The position numbers and the translations under genes are program-made. The notes below the pieces were generated by a model. It searched no databases and was not told where the DNA came from. It worked only from the letters and a program-made list of their open reading frames with translations. Shown in pieces: positions 45,395 through 53,496 of a stretch of 64,000 nucleotides of DNA. The stretch comes from JAGQOZ01 sp041399205 (lineage in GTDB: Bacteria > Planctomycetota > Planctomycetia > Pirellulales > Pirellulaceae). The stretch lies in NCBI GenBank assembly GCA_041399205.1, contig JAWKTK010000021.1, positions 1 through 64,000 on the forward strand. Direction: 5' to 3'. The number at the start of each line of letters is the position of its first letter. Within the stretch, counting starts at the first letter, position 1.

Positions 45395-46225
45395 TTACGG
45401 TTTTTCCGCCACAAAACAGCCGTACTGCATAGCTCCCGATTGATAGGCGTTCAAGATGGTGTCAAAGCGATCCAAAAACATCGCGGCGTCGGCATCAATC
45501 CAGGGTGCCAGCCGACGAACGCCCGACCGAGCGACTCGTTGCCGACAGATTTCCCAAGTCTGCATCACTTTGGACGTCCAGTCGTGTTGTTCGGTCACTT
45601 TCAATCCGGCCGCTTCAAACCAATGTCGGTAGTCATCCATCGTTCCCAGAGAAGGACAGAAGAACCCTTCGCACACGTCGATCACTTGCTGTGTACGAAC
45701 CTGGTCATCTTGTGTGGCGCCTGCTAACCACGCACAAATAGCAATACGACCGCCCGGTCGCAGCCATTTAGCGGCTTTGGCAAAGAACGCGGCTTTGTCG
45801 AACAAATGTTCCGTGCATTCGATGCTCCAAATCACATCTAGCGATTGTTCTTCCGCTTCAAATTGTTCTGCGTCTTGTTGTAGGAACCGAGTTCGCTTGG
45901 AGGCGCGCTGCAGTCGCGCCGAAAGCGCCGCCCAATTGCGTTGCACTCGGCTCAGCGTGATCCCGGTCACGTGGCAATTGTAGTTTCGAACCAAGTGAAT
46001 GGACGAACCGCCCATGCCGCAACCAACATCCAGCACTTTGTTGGATTGAATTTTGGCGAGACTTGCCAACGTGTCGGTCAGTTGCAATTGGGCCTGAGCG
46101 ATTGATTCATCGGCGTGCCAAAGACCGTGGTGGATGTGCGGTCCCCACAGTAATCGGTAGAACAAGGTCGACACGTCGTAGTGACGGCGAATGACGTTTC
46201 TTTGAACTTCCGGACAAGAAATCAT
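45395..46225 (-). CDS. Soluble SAM-dependent methyltransferase (tocopherol/ubiquinone methyltransferase-like)
   Basis: Class I methyltransferase of 276 residues with motif I VLDVGCGMGGSSIHL, motif post-I VTGITLSRVQ, motif II DVIWSIECTEHL and LRPGGRIAICAW. The opening HYDVSTLFYRLLWGPHIHHG resembles gamma-tocopherol and related quinone C-methyltransferases. Start 46225 is chosen because AAGGATG lies just upstream; an in-frame ATG at 46273 adds 16 residues without a good ribosome site. It lies 64 bases after the YceI gene and 87 before the membrane methyltransferase gene. With these neighbours, methylation of a lipid phenol or quinone is the most likely role (inference). Confidence 0.87.
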   Translation of the reverse strand: MISCPEVQRNVIRRHYDVSTLFYRLLWGPHIHHGLWHADESIAQAQLQLTDTLASLAKIQSNKVLDVGCGMGGSSIHLVRNYNCHVTGITLSRVQRNWAALSARLQRASKRTRFLQQDAEQFEAEEQSLDVIWSIECTEHLFDKAAFFAKAAKWLRPGGRIAICAWLAGATQDDQVRTQQVIDVCEGFFCPSLGTMDDYRHWFEAAGLKVTEQHDWTSKVMQTWEICRQRVARSGVRRLAPWIDADAAMFLDRFDTILNAYQSGAMQYGCFVAEKP

Positions 46226-46289
46226 GGGTGCATCCTTAGGGCTGATGTCGCAGGTAGATGGTTTCTGAATCACGATCCATCGTCGTGCG

Positions 46290-47012
46290 TTAGCGTTGTA
46301 CGGCTGGTTGCTTTACCGCTTGTGACAATCGATCTATCGATCCGGCAACGTAAAGGTCGCCGTAAATCAGCAGTTCGTCGGCAACGCCGATTGTGCCAAA
46401 CGCTTTGGTGAACGGCGTGATGCCAAAGTCGGTTTGTTTGATACGAAAGCCGCCCAATAAATGTGTCCAGCCCTTGGTTTCGTTGACTTCGGCCAAGACG
46501 GAAACCGCTTGGGTGTGGCCGTGCAGCGTGAATTTGCCTTCGAGTTGATATTGCGGTAAACCTCGGCGACTGGTTTCGTCGGTTCGACGAACATCCGTGA
46601 TTTTAAAGACCGCCGTGGGATGCGTTTTGACGTCCAGCACGCCTGGGCCAAGCATGTTGGCGTTGACTTGCTTACGAGTGCCGGCGTCGGTCGGACCTTC
46701 TAAACGCAAGAACTTCCGAGCTTCGTCGGAATCTGCATCAAACGATGTCATGTCGAATACAATTTCACCTCGACCCTGATCTTCAGAAAATTCGATATGC
46801 CCTTGCTTGATGCGGCCGATAATGGCGTGTTCGTGTCCAATAGCGGTCTTCTTGAAGACGTGCGCGTAGACTCGACTTGCTGACAGGTTGATGTCACCGG
46901 CCGAGTATTGGGCCGGCTGAGCCGCCGCTTGCGTTTGTTGGCCGTTTACCGCGCCAGCCAGCGCCAACAACAAAATAAATTCACAGCCCATGGTGAGCGT
47001 TGATCTCGTCAT
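46290..47012 (-). CDS. YceI-family periplasmic lipocalin-like protein
   Basis: Secreted beta-barrel protein of 240 residues. Start 47012 (MTRSTLTMGCEFILLLALAG) gives a signal peptide and has GGAAGGG upstream; an in-frame ATG at 47135 is less likely. The mature domain shows the YceI order: HVFKKTAIGHEHAIIG, IEFSEDQGRGEIVFDMTSFDAD, HPTAVFKITDVRR, GKFTLHGHTQAVSVLAEV and GGFRIKQTDFGITPF. YceI proteins bind long isoprenoid or quinone-like lipids in a central cavity. As the first gene of the minus-strand operon with two methyltransferases and an MMPL exporter, it may carry the lipid product in the periplasm (inference). Confidence 0.92.
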   Translation of the reverse strand: MTRSTLTMGCEFILLLALAGAVNGQQTQAAAQPAQYSAGDINLSASRVYAHVFKKTAIGHEHAIIGRIKQGHIEFSEDQGRGEIVFDMTSFDADSDEARKFLRLEGPTDAGTRKQVNANMLGPGVLDVKTHPTAVFKITDVRRTDETSRRGLPQYQLEGKFTLHGHTQAVSVLAEVNETKGWTHLLGGFRIKQTDFGITPFTKAFGTIGVADELLIYGDLYVAGSIDRLSQAVKQPAVQR

Positions 47013-47281
47013 TCGACATCCCTTCCGAACCAACAACATTGCAACTTGATCGGCGTTCATTTCTTCGTTAGATGAAGCTAACAGACTCGTTGTTTTCCTC
47101 CCAGGCCAAACGGATGGAGACGCAAGTGGTTGCACTGACCGAAGAATCTGTGCAACGAATTGCAGACATGGCAGCTAAACTCCGGTGGTTCTTGTAGCTT
47201 TTGACTTCGGCATAGCAAGTGCTTCCGAGTTACTTCGCGTGACAACCGCAGTTAAATCTGATTTAGAAAGCGAGGAATCTT

Positions 47282-47980
47282 ATGGCAACCATCAAGACGG
47301 TTAAAGCGGAGTTAACGGAGAAGAACGTTCGGCGTTGGTTAATCAAAAATCGATTAGAGGCATCGCATGCCAGCAGTCGTCCTGCGACGCAGTTTTCCGC
47401 CTTGACAGTTTCACGCGAACACGGGGCCGGTGGAAGTCGCGTTGCCAAGGCCGTCGCTGAACGAATGCATTGGAAACTACTGGACGGTGAATTGATTGAC
47501 CTCCTGGCCGACGCGTCTCGTTCACCGCGTACGCTGATTGAACGCATCGACGAACGTCATGTGAGTTGGCTAAATTCGTTGTTACATGGCATCGGCGGAA
47601 CGCCAGGTTTGACGCAAGAGGCGTATGTGCATCGCATCAGTCGTTTGATTGCCACGGCGGCTCAGCAAGGCAACGTTGTGATTGTGGGCCGAGGTGCACG
47701 ATTCGTGGTACCTCGCGAACAAAGTCTCTCCATTCGATTAACATCGCCGTTGGAATTTCGAATCGCACAAATTGCCGCCGAGCGATCGCTGAGCAAGTCG
47801 CAAGCCAGACGATGGGTGGCACGTGTCGATTTGGAACGGTCTGAATTTCAGCAGAAGTACTTTCACCAAGAATCGAACGCATCCAATCAGTTTGACTTGG
47901 TTGTGAACGTTGCCAAGTTGGGTGAACCCGAAACGGTCCAGTTGATTGTGGAAACTCTGCACGGTAACCGTCTTGAATGA
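47282..47980 (+). CDS. Cytidylate kinase-like family protein
   Basis: P-loop-type protein of 232 residues. The first domain begins with FSALTVSREHGAGGSRVAKAVAERM, a form of the nucleotide-binding loop of the cytidylate-kinase-2 family (TISREYGSGG in typical members). LLDGELIDLLA, then NVVIVGRGARFVVP and IRLTSPLEFRIAQIAAERSLS, are the conserved lid and NMP-side segments. GAGGAA precedes the ATG. It is 269 bases from the divergent YceI gene and ends 144 bases before a strong hairpin. Substrate is unproven; it may be a regulatory or unusual nucleoside kinase and not the housekeeping Cmk. Confidence 0.86.
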   Translation: MATIKTVKAELTEKNVRRWLIKNRLEASHASSRPATQFSALTVSREHGAGGSRVAKAVAERMHWKLLDGELIDLLADASRSPRTLIERIDERHVSWLNSLLHGIGGTPGLTQEAYVHRISRLIATAAQQGNVVIVGRGARFVVPREQSLSIRLTSPLEFRIAQIAAERSLSKSQARRWVARVDLERSEFQQKYFHQESNASNQFDLVVNVAKLGEPETVQLIVETLHGNRLE

Positions 47981-48073
47981 TCTGCCGCATGCATTGCCGT
48001 GTTCACGTAACTTGTAGCCAAATTTCTACATCCGATTGTCACGAAATTGACAGACACGCCACGGCTGAATTCC

Positions 48074-48172
48074 TAATATAAGTGTATCCCCCATGTCCCT
48101 CGGGGATAACAGATCTCTCCCCCGGCAGGGCGTACACTGCCTCACTAGACGCCCTGCCGTTTTCTTTTTCTT
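48074..48172 (+). ncRNA. Candidate small structured RNA ending in an intrinsic terminator
   Basis: A TAATAT hexamer (48074-48079) with TTGACA 21 bases upstream (48047-48052) is followed by hairpin TATCCCC/GGGGATA (48085-48091 / 48102-48108) and then the strong GC hairpin and T tract at 48124-48172. This would be a transcript of about 85 nt with no good ORF. The spacer is longer than ideal, so it could equally be the 3' end of the cytidylate-kinase mRNA. Confidence 0.4.
48124..48172 (+). terminator. Strong Rho-independent terminator
   Basis: GGCAGGGCGT (48124-48133) pairs perfectly with ACGCCCTGCC (48149-48158) over a 15-base loop and is followed by gttttctttttctt (48159-48172). It is the clearest terminator in the window. 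Confidence 0.8.
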
Positions 48173-48387
48173 GAGTGATCATTTTTCGTCTCGCCGCACC
48201 GATCGATGGTGGTGCCAGTGGTTTGTGTTGAATAGAGTCCAACTCTCTGGCGGCAGAATCCGCAAATCTGGCAGAATTGGACTGGTTTAACCGCGTACTG
48301 CTGGATCCTGAGCTACGCTTCTCATTATTGGTTCCATCGTTGGATTATGGACCGGCACGTCTCACGCCCCGCCCGCATCAAATCCTC

Positions 48388-49926
48388 ATGTCCACGGTTA
48401 TCATTCGTTCTACGAATTCGAATTCCACTAAGTCATCAATTGAGGGTGCGAACGCGTCGTTCGTCTATCCTGCCATGGCGCTGGTTGCGGGTTTGCTGCT
48501 ACGAATTCACCGTATTGGTCAGCAAGCCCTGTGGTACGACGAACTCTATTCGGCTACGCAAGCTTCGGTTCCTCTGTGGGATGTGCCGACATCGGTTCGC
48601 GCTTTTGACATGCACCCCGCTCTTTATTATTTGCAATTGTCGCTGTGGCAAAACGTCAGTTCCAACGATGTGTGGTTGCGACTCAATTCGACCCTATGGT
48701 GGTTATTAGCTGCCATTTCGCTGTATGTTATTGCGCAAAAATTGGTGGGATCGAAACAGACCGCGTTGCTGGCTCTGGCTTTGTTTTCATTGAACCCCAC
48801 TGCAGTGCATTTTGGCCAAGAACTGCGCATGTATTCAATGCTGATGTGTTTGTCACTGTGGGGCTTTTACTTTACGGAGCGATCGCTCAAGAACCGTAAC
48901 CAGACGACAATGGTGCTGTTACTGTTGACCAGCACGGCGATCATTTACTCTCATGGAGCCGGGTTCGTCATCCTGCTTTGCATGTGGGCTCAGGCCTGCT
49001 GGCTGTTGTTGATGAAACAAACGCAATGGCGCGAACTGGGCATCTTCTTTGTTGTTCAAGCAGTTGCCGTAGCGTTGGGCTTGCCCGAACATCTGCGCGC
49101 CGCATCGATGCACGCCAGTTTTGGTGGACTGTCGTATGCCATTGCTCCCAGCGTGACGCAGCTTTGGGAACAAACCGCGTGGATGGTGGCGGGACGAGGC
49201 GAACCGTTGGGCCAGTGGACAACGTTAGTTACGTTTGGCTTGATTGCGTGGCCGTTGTGGTCGGTTGTTCGAACAGAAAGCGTTGGGCGACGAACGGTCT
49301 TGTGTTATGTCCTTGTACCGATCGGGGCGTACTACGGCATTAGTCATCTGAGTAAGCCGATTTGGGTGTTTCGCGCTCTTTCGCCGTTTGCTCCATTCGT
49401 TTGTCTTGGCTTGGCCGAAGGTGTGATGCGAATCTGGCCGCATTTCGAACCGCACGTTACCTTGAAAAAGTTGGTATCCCGTGTTCCGTTCTTGGCCATT
49501 TGTCTGTTGATGACCAGTTCGCTGGTTGCCACCGAATTTCAACAACCCTTGTTTCCTCGCAAATCAAACTTTGCCGAGGCGGCAAGCGTCATGAAGTCGT
49601 TAGGACAAGAAGGCGACACGATCTACATAGCCAGAGAATTCTGGTTTTGGTCTTTCTGCTGGTATTTTGACCGTCCCGGTTCCGTACAACCATTGGAACG
49701 GCAAACACAATTGTCATGTAACGGCATGACCGTGATGAAACGCGAACCCGTTGCCGCAGACCTGGAGAGCGGCGGCACCAAATGGATGTTGCTTCGAAAC
49801 AAACCCAAAGAAACATCGGAGACGATTCGCCAATTAGATTTGCAAGGGATTGAGGCCACGTTGGCAGTGGAAACTGGCCGTGTCACGGTTTGGAAGTTAG
49901 GTTCTTCGACGGAGGTGCATCCGTGA
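48388..49926 (+). CDS. GT39-type polyprenyl-phosphate glycosyltransferase
   Basis: Integral membrane glycosyltransferase of the PMT/ArnT (GT-C) fold, 512 residues from ATG 48388. An upstream TTG-started extension of 37 residues is low-complexity and unlikely. The first luminal loop has WYDELYSATQASV with the Asp-Glu pair typical of the catalytic loop; about ten helices follow (LLAAISLYVIAQKL, TTMVLLLLTSTAIIYSHG, FVILLCMWAQACWLLL and others), and then a C-terminal extracytoplasmic region with EGDTIYIAREFWFW. It would transfer a sugar from a polyprenyl phosphate donor onto a lipid or protein acceptor outside the membrane. Its stop overlaps the next gene's GTG by four bases, so the two are coupled. 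Confidence 0.88.
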   Translation: MSTVIIRSTNSNSTKSSIEGANASFVYPAMALVAGLLLRIHRIGQQALWYDELYSATQASVPLWDVPTSVRAFDMHPALYYLQLSLWQNVSSNDVWLRLNSTLWWLLAAISLYVIAQKLVGSKQTALLALALFSLNPTAVHFGQELRMYSMLMCLSLWGFYFTERSLKNRNQTTMVLLLLTSTAIIYSHGAGFVILLCMWAQACWLLLMKQTQWRELGIFFVVQAVAVALGLPEHLRAASMHASFGGLSYAIAPSVTQLWEQTAWMVAGRGEPLGQWTTLVTFGLIAWPLWSVVRTESVGRRTVLCYVLVPIGAYYGISHLSKPIWVFRALSPFAPFVCLGLAEGVMRIWPHFEPHVTLKKLVSRVPFLAICLLMTSSLVATEFQQPLFPRKSNFAEAASVMKSLGQEGDTIYIAREFWFWSFCWYFDRPGSVQPLERQTQLSCNGMTVMKREPVAADLESGGTKWMLLRNKPKETSETIRQLDLQGIEATLAVETGRVTVWKLGSSTEVHP

Positions 49927-50999
49927 ACGCTGCTGCACGTCCGCAAGACCTAGTTCGCCAAAAATTATCCATTGTGGTTCCAATCCATAATGAACAAGAG
50001 ACGCTGTGGCCGTTGCATGAAAGCATCTCCGCTGTCCTACCGAGACTCGGGTTTCAACAGGTTGAAGTCTTGTTGGTGAACGATGGCAGTACCGACGCAT
50101 CGGACCAGATCATTCGCAATATTGTTGATCTGGATAACCGTTTTCAAGGAATTCGACTGGCTAGAAACTTTGGGCACCAAGCGGCGGTGTCGGTGGGTTT
50201 GGAGCACTGTTGCGGCGATGTGATTGCCGTCATTGATGGTGACCTGCAGGATCCTCCGCACCAGATAATTCGGCTAATAGACGCACTGGAAAACGGCGCG
50301 GACGTAGCCTTTGGCGTGCGAACCAAGCGGAAAGAACGTTGGTACAAACGGATTGCGTATGCGCTGTTCTATCGAACGCTCAAGAAGATTGCCAACATTG
50401 ATATTCCGCTAGACAGTGGCGATTTTTGTTGCATGCGACGTTCGGTCGTTGATGCAATGCTGCAGCTTCCCGAACGCAATCGATTCTTGCGAGGCATTCG
50501 AGCGTGGGTGGGTTTTCAACAGGTGGGTGTGCCCTACGAACGGTCCGCTCGGTTTGCCGGCACGCCATCCTATACGTTTCGAAAGCTGCTCAAGCTGGCG
50601 GCCGACGGGCTGCTTTCGTTTTCGAATGCACCGGTTCGTGCTATTCAGATTCTGGGAATGGTGGTCTTGTTGTCCGCCATGGCCACGACAGGTGTCTTGG
50701 GAACCTTGCGCATTTTGGACATGGGAGATGTCTCGGCGTATTCGATCCTAGCTGCGTCTATTTGGCTGGCCTGCGGCGTGCAATTGTCTACGGTAGGCGT
50801 GTTGGCTGAATACGTGACCAGGATTTGGGAAGAAGTGCGACACCGACCGCACGCGATCGTTCAGCAAAAGTATGGCCACCAAGCAACCGATTCATCCGAA
50901 ATGGAATTGCTAGAATCGACCATACAGTTGGCACAAGAGTGTCGTGCGCTGGTGGAACCGTCTACAGCATCATTGGAGCGTGATTCGGTGACGAATTAG
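49923..50999 (+). CDS. GT2 polyprenyl-phosphate glycosyltransferase (DPM1/GtrB type)
   Basis: Enzyme of 358 residues that would load a nucleotide sugar onto polyprenyl phosphate on the cytoplasmic face. Motifs: LSIVVPIHNEQETL, VLLVNDGSTDAS, VIAVIDGDLQDPP (metal-binding Asp residues), and DSGDFCCMRR. Two C-terminal helices (IQILGMVVLLSAMATTGVLG and ILAASIWLACGVQLSTVGVLAEYV) are typical of GtrB-like enzymes. GTG 49923 is chosen because GGAGGTG precedes it and it overlaps the GT39 stop as GTGA. The pair is a natural donor-maker plus donor-user module. The 3' end overlaps the convergent SGNH gene by four bases. Confidence 0.9.
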   Translation: MNAAARPQDLVRQKLSIVVPIHNEQETLWPLHESISAVLPRLGFQQVEVLLVNDGSTDASDQIIRNIVDLDNRFQGIRLARNFGHQAAVSVGLEHCCGDVIAVIDGDLQDPPHQIIRLIDALENGADVAFGVRTKRKERWYKRIAYALFYRTLKKIANIDIPLDSGDFCCMRRSVVDAMLQLPERNRFLRGIRAWVGFQQVGVPYERSARFAGTPSYTFRKLLKLAADGLLSFSNAPVRAIQILGMVVLLSAMATTGVLGTLRILDMGDVSAYSILAASIWLACGVQLSTVGVLAEYVTRIWEEVRHRPHAIVQQKYGHQATDSSEMELLESTIQLAQECRALVEPSTASLERDSVTN

Positions 51000-52006
51000 G
51001 GCGTGCGACGAGCGGTACGAACTTCCGGACAAACGCCCGAATCTTCAACTCGACGGATAATAGACGCCGTCAGTTTTTGGGCTCCCGATTTGTTCAGATG
51101 ATCTCCATCGCGAAAATCATGCGTCTGAATTTGCAGTGCTGGATCTTGATCTAAATCCCAGACCTGAACTTTGCCGCCGGCAATCAGGTCTTGTTTCACG
51201 TCACGGTACCGTTCACGGACGTCTTGGGAAAGAGCGTCCCAATAACCTTCGGCGTGAGGAGTCACGACCAGGTAACACGGAATGCCTTTTTGTTGTACCG
51301 CGTGGATCATTTCGTTCAAAGCTGCGTGATTTTCACCAAACGTATTGAAGTTCTTCAGCAAATTCATGTGAAACTTGGCACGCTGTTCGCCCGTTTGCTG
51401 CATCACAAGGTCGCTCGACACAAAGCCAGGCACAACGGAGGTTGGAGTCATGCGTTCCAGCATCGATCGCGGCGAAAATGACGGACTTTGAAATACGGTC
51501 AAACATGAAAGTTTGTGGCTGCACCAAGACTTGATGGACTTCGTATATTCGTCTGCATCCAGTCCCAGTCGTCCCAGAGTTACGTTGGTTCCAAACGTCG
51601 CCACGGTGTCGGCGAACAAAGGATAGGGATCCAGTTCGATGATGACCGCATCGACGTCGGGCCAGCGAGCTAGATTTTTTTGCAGAATCAGATTCATCAA
51701 GCGGTAGTCCAGTCCTTGATGATTGAGGTTGACCACTTCAAAGGGAAACATGCGTGGATCCACGCCTACCATGAAATGGGACGAACCAAGAAAGAACAGC
51801 CGAGGGTCTTTGGCTTGCATGGCCAAACTCTGATAGTGCATTTCCTGAGCGGGTTCATAAAAATCGAGCCAACGACTCTTAACCTCAGATGCAACCGCCA
51901 CCGTGGCGACACAGACCGCGAATACGGCCAAATGCCAGCGAGTGACGTGGCGAACCAGCTGCGAAAGTGGTACCGCCTCAAAATTGAAAATAGATGAATT
52001 CTTCAC
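50996..52006 (-). CDS. SGNH/GDSL hydrolase-like protein, partner of the MBOAT acyltransferase
   Basis: Membrane-anchored protein of 336 residues with one N-terminal helix (LAVFAVCVATVAVASEV) and an extracytoplasmic SGNH-like domain. FFLGSSHFMVGVD carries the block I Ser, and DFRDGDHLNKSGAQKL the C-terminal Asp-x-x-His-type pair. Such proteins (AlgJ/AlgX/DltD-like) finish transfer of acyl groups that an MBOAT protein passes through the membrane. Its ATG lies 29 bases inside the end of the MBOAT gene, which supports a joint function. Target is probably a surface polysaccharide; acetyl is the usual group (inference). Confidence 0.82.
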   Translation of the reverse strand: MKNSSIFNFEAVPLSQLVRHVTRWHLAVFAVCVATVAVASEVKSRWLDFYEPAQEMHYQSLAMQAKDPRLFFLGSSHFMVGVDPRMFPFEVVNLNHQGLDYRLMNLILQKNLARWPDVDAVIIELDPYPLFADTVATFGTNVTLGRLGLDADEYTKSIKSWCSHKLSCLTVFQSPSFSPRSMLERMTPTSVVPGFVSSDLVMQQTGEQRAKFHMNLLKNFNTFGENHAALNEMIHAVQQKGIPCYLVVTPHAEGYWDALSQDVRERYRDVKQDLIAGGKVQVWDLDQDPALQIQTHDFRDGDHLNKSGAQKLTASIIRRVEDSGVCPEVRTARRTP

Positions 52007-53384
52007 TTTCCAGGCTCCCGCACAATATCAGTGCGGCCAGAGTTATGGCGTACATGCCCAGTCGAAGCGAAGGACGCCAAGCCAATACCGCGTACGTCGC
52101 GTTGCTTCGCTCAGCCCACCATTCTACCAGCAATACTGGAAGTCCAAATACAACGATTGTCAAAAATCCATCGAGCCCATTCCACTCCCACGAATAAACA
52201 AGCTGATTCCATAGAATCGGCAAATTGCCTAACTTGGGGACAAAGAATATAAGCCAGCCAATGCACGTGAAATGGAAGAACAAGACAATCTTCCAGATCT
52301 GCATTTGCCGATTATGTGGTTTGGGATGGCGACCGTGATCGATAAACAGGAACCGATGGACTGCCAACGCGATTCCGTGGAATGCTCCCCACGCAACAAA
52401 ATGCCAAGCAGCACCGTGCCATAAACCACCTAACAGCATTGTCAGCAGCAGGTTGCGGTACGTGGCCCAGCGCGAGCCGCGATTTCCGCCCAACGGAATG
52501 TACAAATAATCTCGCAGCCAAGTCGACAAACTTATGTGCCAGCGACGCCAAAAGTCACTGGGGTTTTCAGCAAAGTACGGACGATTAAAGTTCTGCATCA
52601 AGTCAATGCCCATCAGCATCGAGATGCCTCGTGCAATTCGAGAATACCCGGCAAAATCTCCATAGATTTGGAATGCGGCGGCGTAGATTCCGACCAGGAC
52701 TTCTGCACCATGCGATTTGTCCGGAGTTTCGAAAACTTGTTTTGCAAAGGGCGCCAGGTTGTCGGACAACACGCATTTAAAAAAGTACCCGCTCAGAATC
52801 AGCCACGAGCCAACTTCGACATGTCTCTGTTTGATCGTTCTTGGAGTTGCCAGCTGAGGCAACAATACGGAAGCTCGTTCAATCGGTCCGGCTACCAGCT
52901 GAGGAAAATAGGCAACGAAAAGGGCGAAGTCCAAAAAGTTTTTGGTTGCCTTCAGTTCGCCTCGGTAAATGTCAATCGTGTAGCTAAGCGTCTGAAACGT
53001 GTAAAAACTAATCCCCACCGGCAAAATGACGCGCAGTGCGGGAACGCTGAGTTCGATCCCCATCGAGCCGGTCAGGCCGAGTAAGCTGTCGATGAAAAAA
53101 TCGTAATATTTAAAGACAGCCAAGAGACCCAAATTCGCAATCAAGCTGACCATCAAGATGCGGCGTTTGGCAATCTGGCTGGTCATGCGTTCAATTCCCA
53201 GGCCGGCCGCGTAATCGACGCAGGTAGAGATGATGATCAGGCTCAGGAACTTCCAATTCCAGCTTGCGTAGAAAAAATAACTTGCTGCCAATAACAGCAG
53301 GTTTTGCAGGCGAAACGACAGGAGCAAGTATCCCGAATAGACGGCAACAAAAAAGAAAACGAATTTGACCGAATTGAAATACAT
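51978..53384 (-). CDS. MBOAT-family O-acyltransferase (AlgI/DltB type)
   Basis: Polytopic membrane acyltransferase of 468 residues from ATG 53384 (MYFNSVKFVFFFVAVYSGYLLL); the open frame extends 19 codons upstream with basic, non-hydrophobic sequence that is unlikely to be translated. Family motifs are clear: LPVGISFYTFQTLSYTIDIYRG, FFPQ-equivalent YFPQLVAGPIER, NFNRPYFAENPSDFWRRWH, SLSTWLRDYLYIPLGGNR and the catalytic-His region LLGGLWHGAAWHFVAWGAFHG. It moves acyl groups from a cytoplasmic donor across the membrane to a glycan-modifying partner, here the overlapping SGNH gene downstream. It lies 112 bases after the barrel-protein gene on the same strand. Confidence 0.94.
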   Translation of the reverse strand: MYFNSVKFVFFFVAVYSGYLLLSFRLQNLLLLAASYFFYASWNWKFLSLIIISTCVDYAAGLGIERMTSQIAKRRILMVSLIANLGLLAVFKYYDFFIDSLLGLTGSMGIELSVPALRVILPVGISFYTFQTLSYTIDIYRGELKATKNFLDFALFVAYFPQLVAGPIERASVLLPQLATPRTIKQRHVEVGSWLILSGYFFKCVLSDNLAPFAKQVFETPDKSHGAEVLVGIYAAAFQIYGDFAGYSRIARGISMLMGIDLMQNFNRPYFAENPSDFWRRWHISLSTWLRDYLYIPLGGNRGSRWATYRNLLLTMLLGGLWHGAAWHFVAWGAFHGIALAVHRFLFIDHGRHPKPHNRQMQIWKIVLFFHFTCIGWLIFFVPKLGNLPILWNQLVYSWEWNGLDGFLTIVVFGLPVLLVEWWAERSNATYAVLAWRPSLRLGMYAITLAALILCGSLESEEFIYFQF

Positions 53385-53496
53385 ATGAGCCAAATAAAAC
53401 TGCCGAACTCGAACACGCCTGCATGCATGGTGAACAACCACGTAGACTGCGAAAGCACGAGTCTACATCGGCGGCGAAAAGAATTCACTACGGTGT

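Larger units (their letters stand above)
47981..48387. other. Intergenic region between the cytidylate-kinase-like and GT39 genes
   Basis: Apart from the small-RNA/terminator candidate at 48074-48172, the stretch from 48173 to 48387 shows no confident gene. It should hold the GT39 promoter, but no clear -35/-10 pair was identified. Confidence 0.4.
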
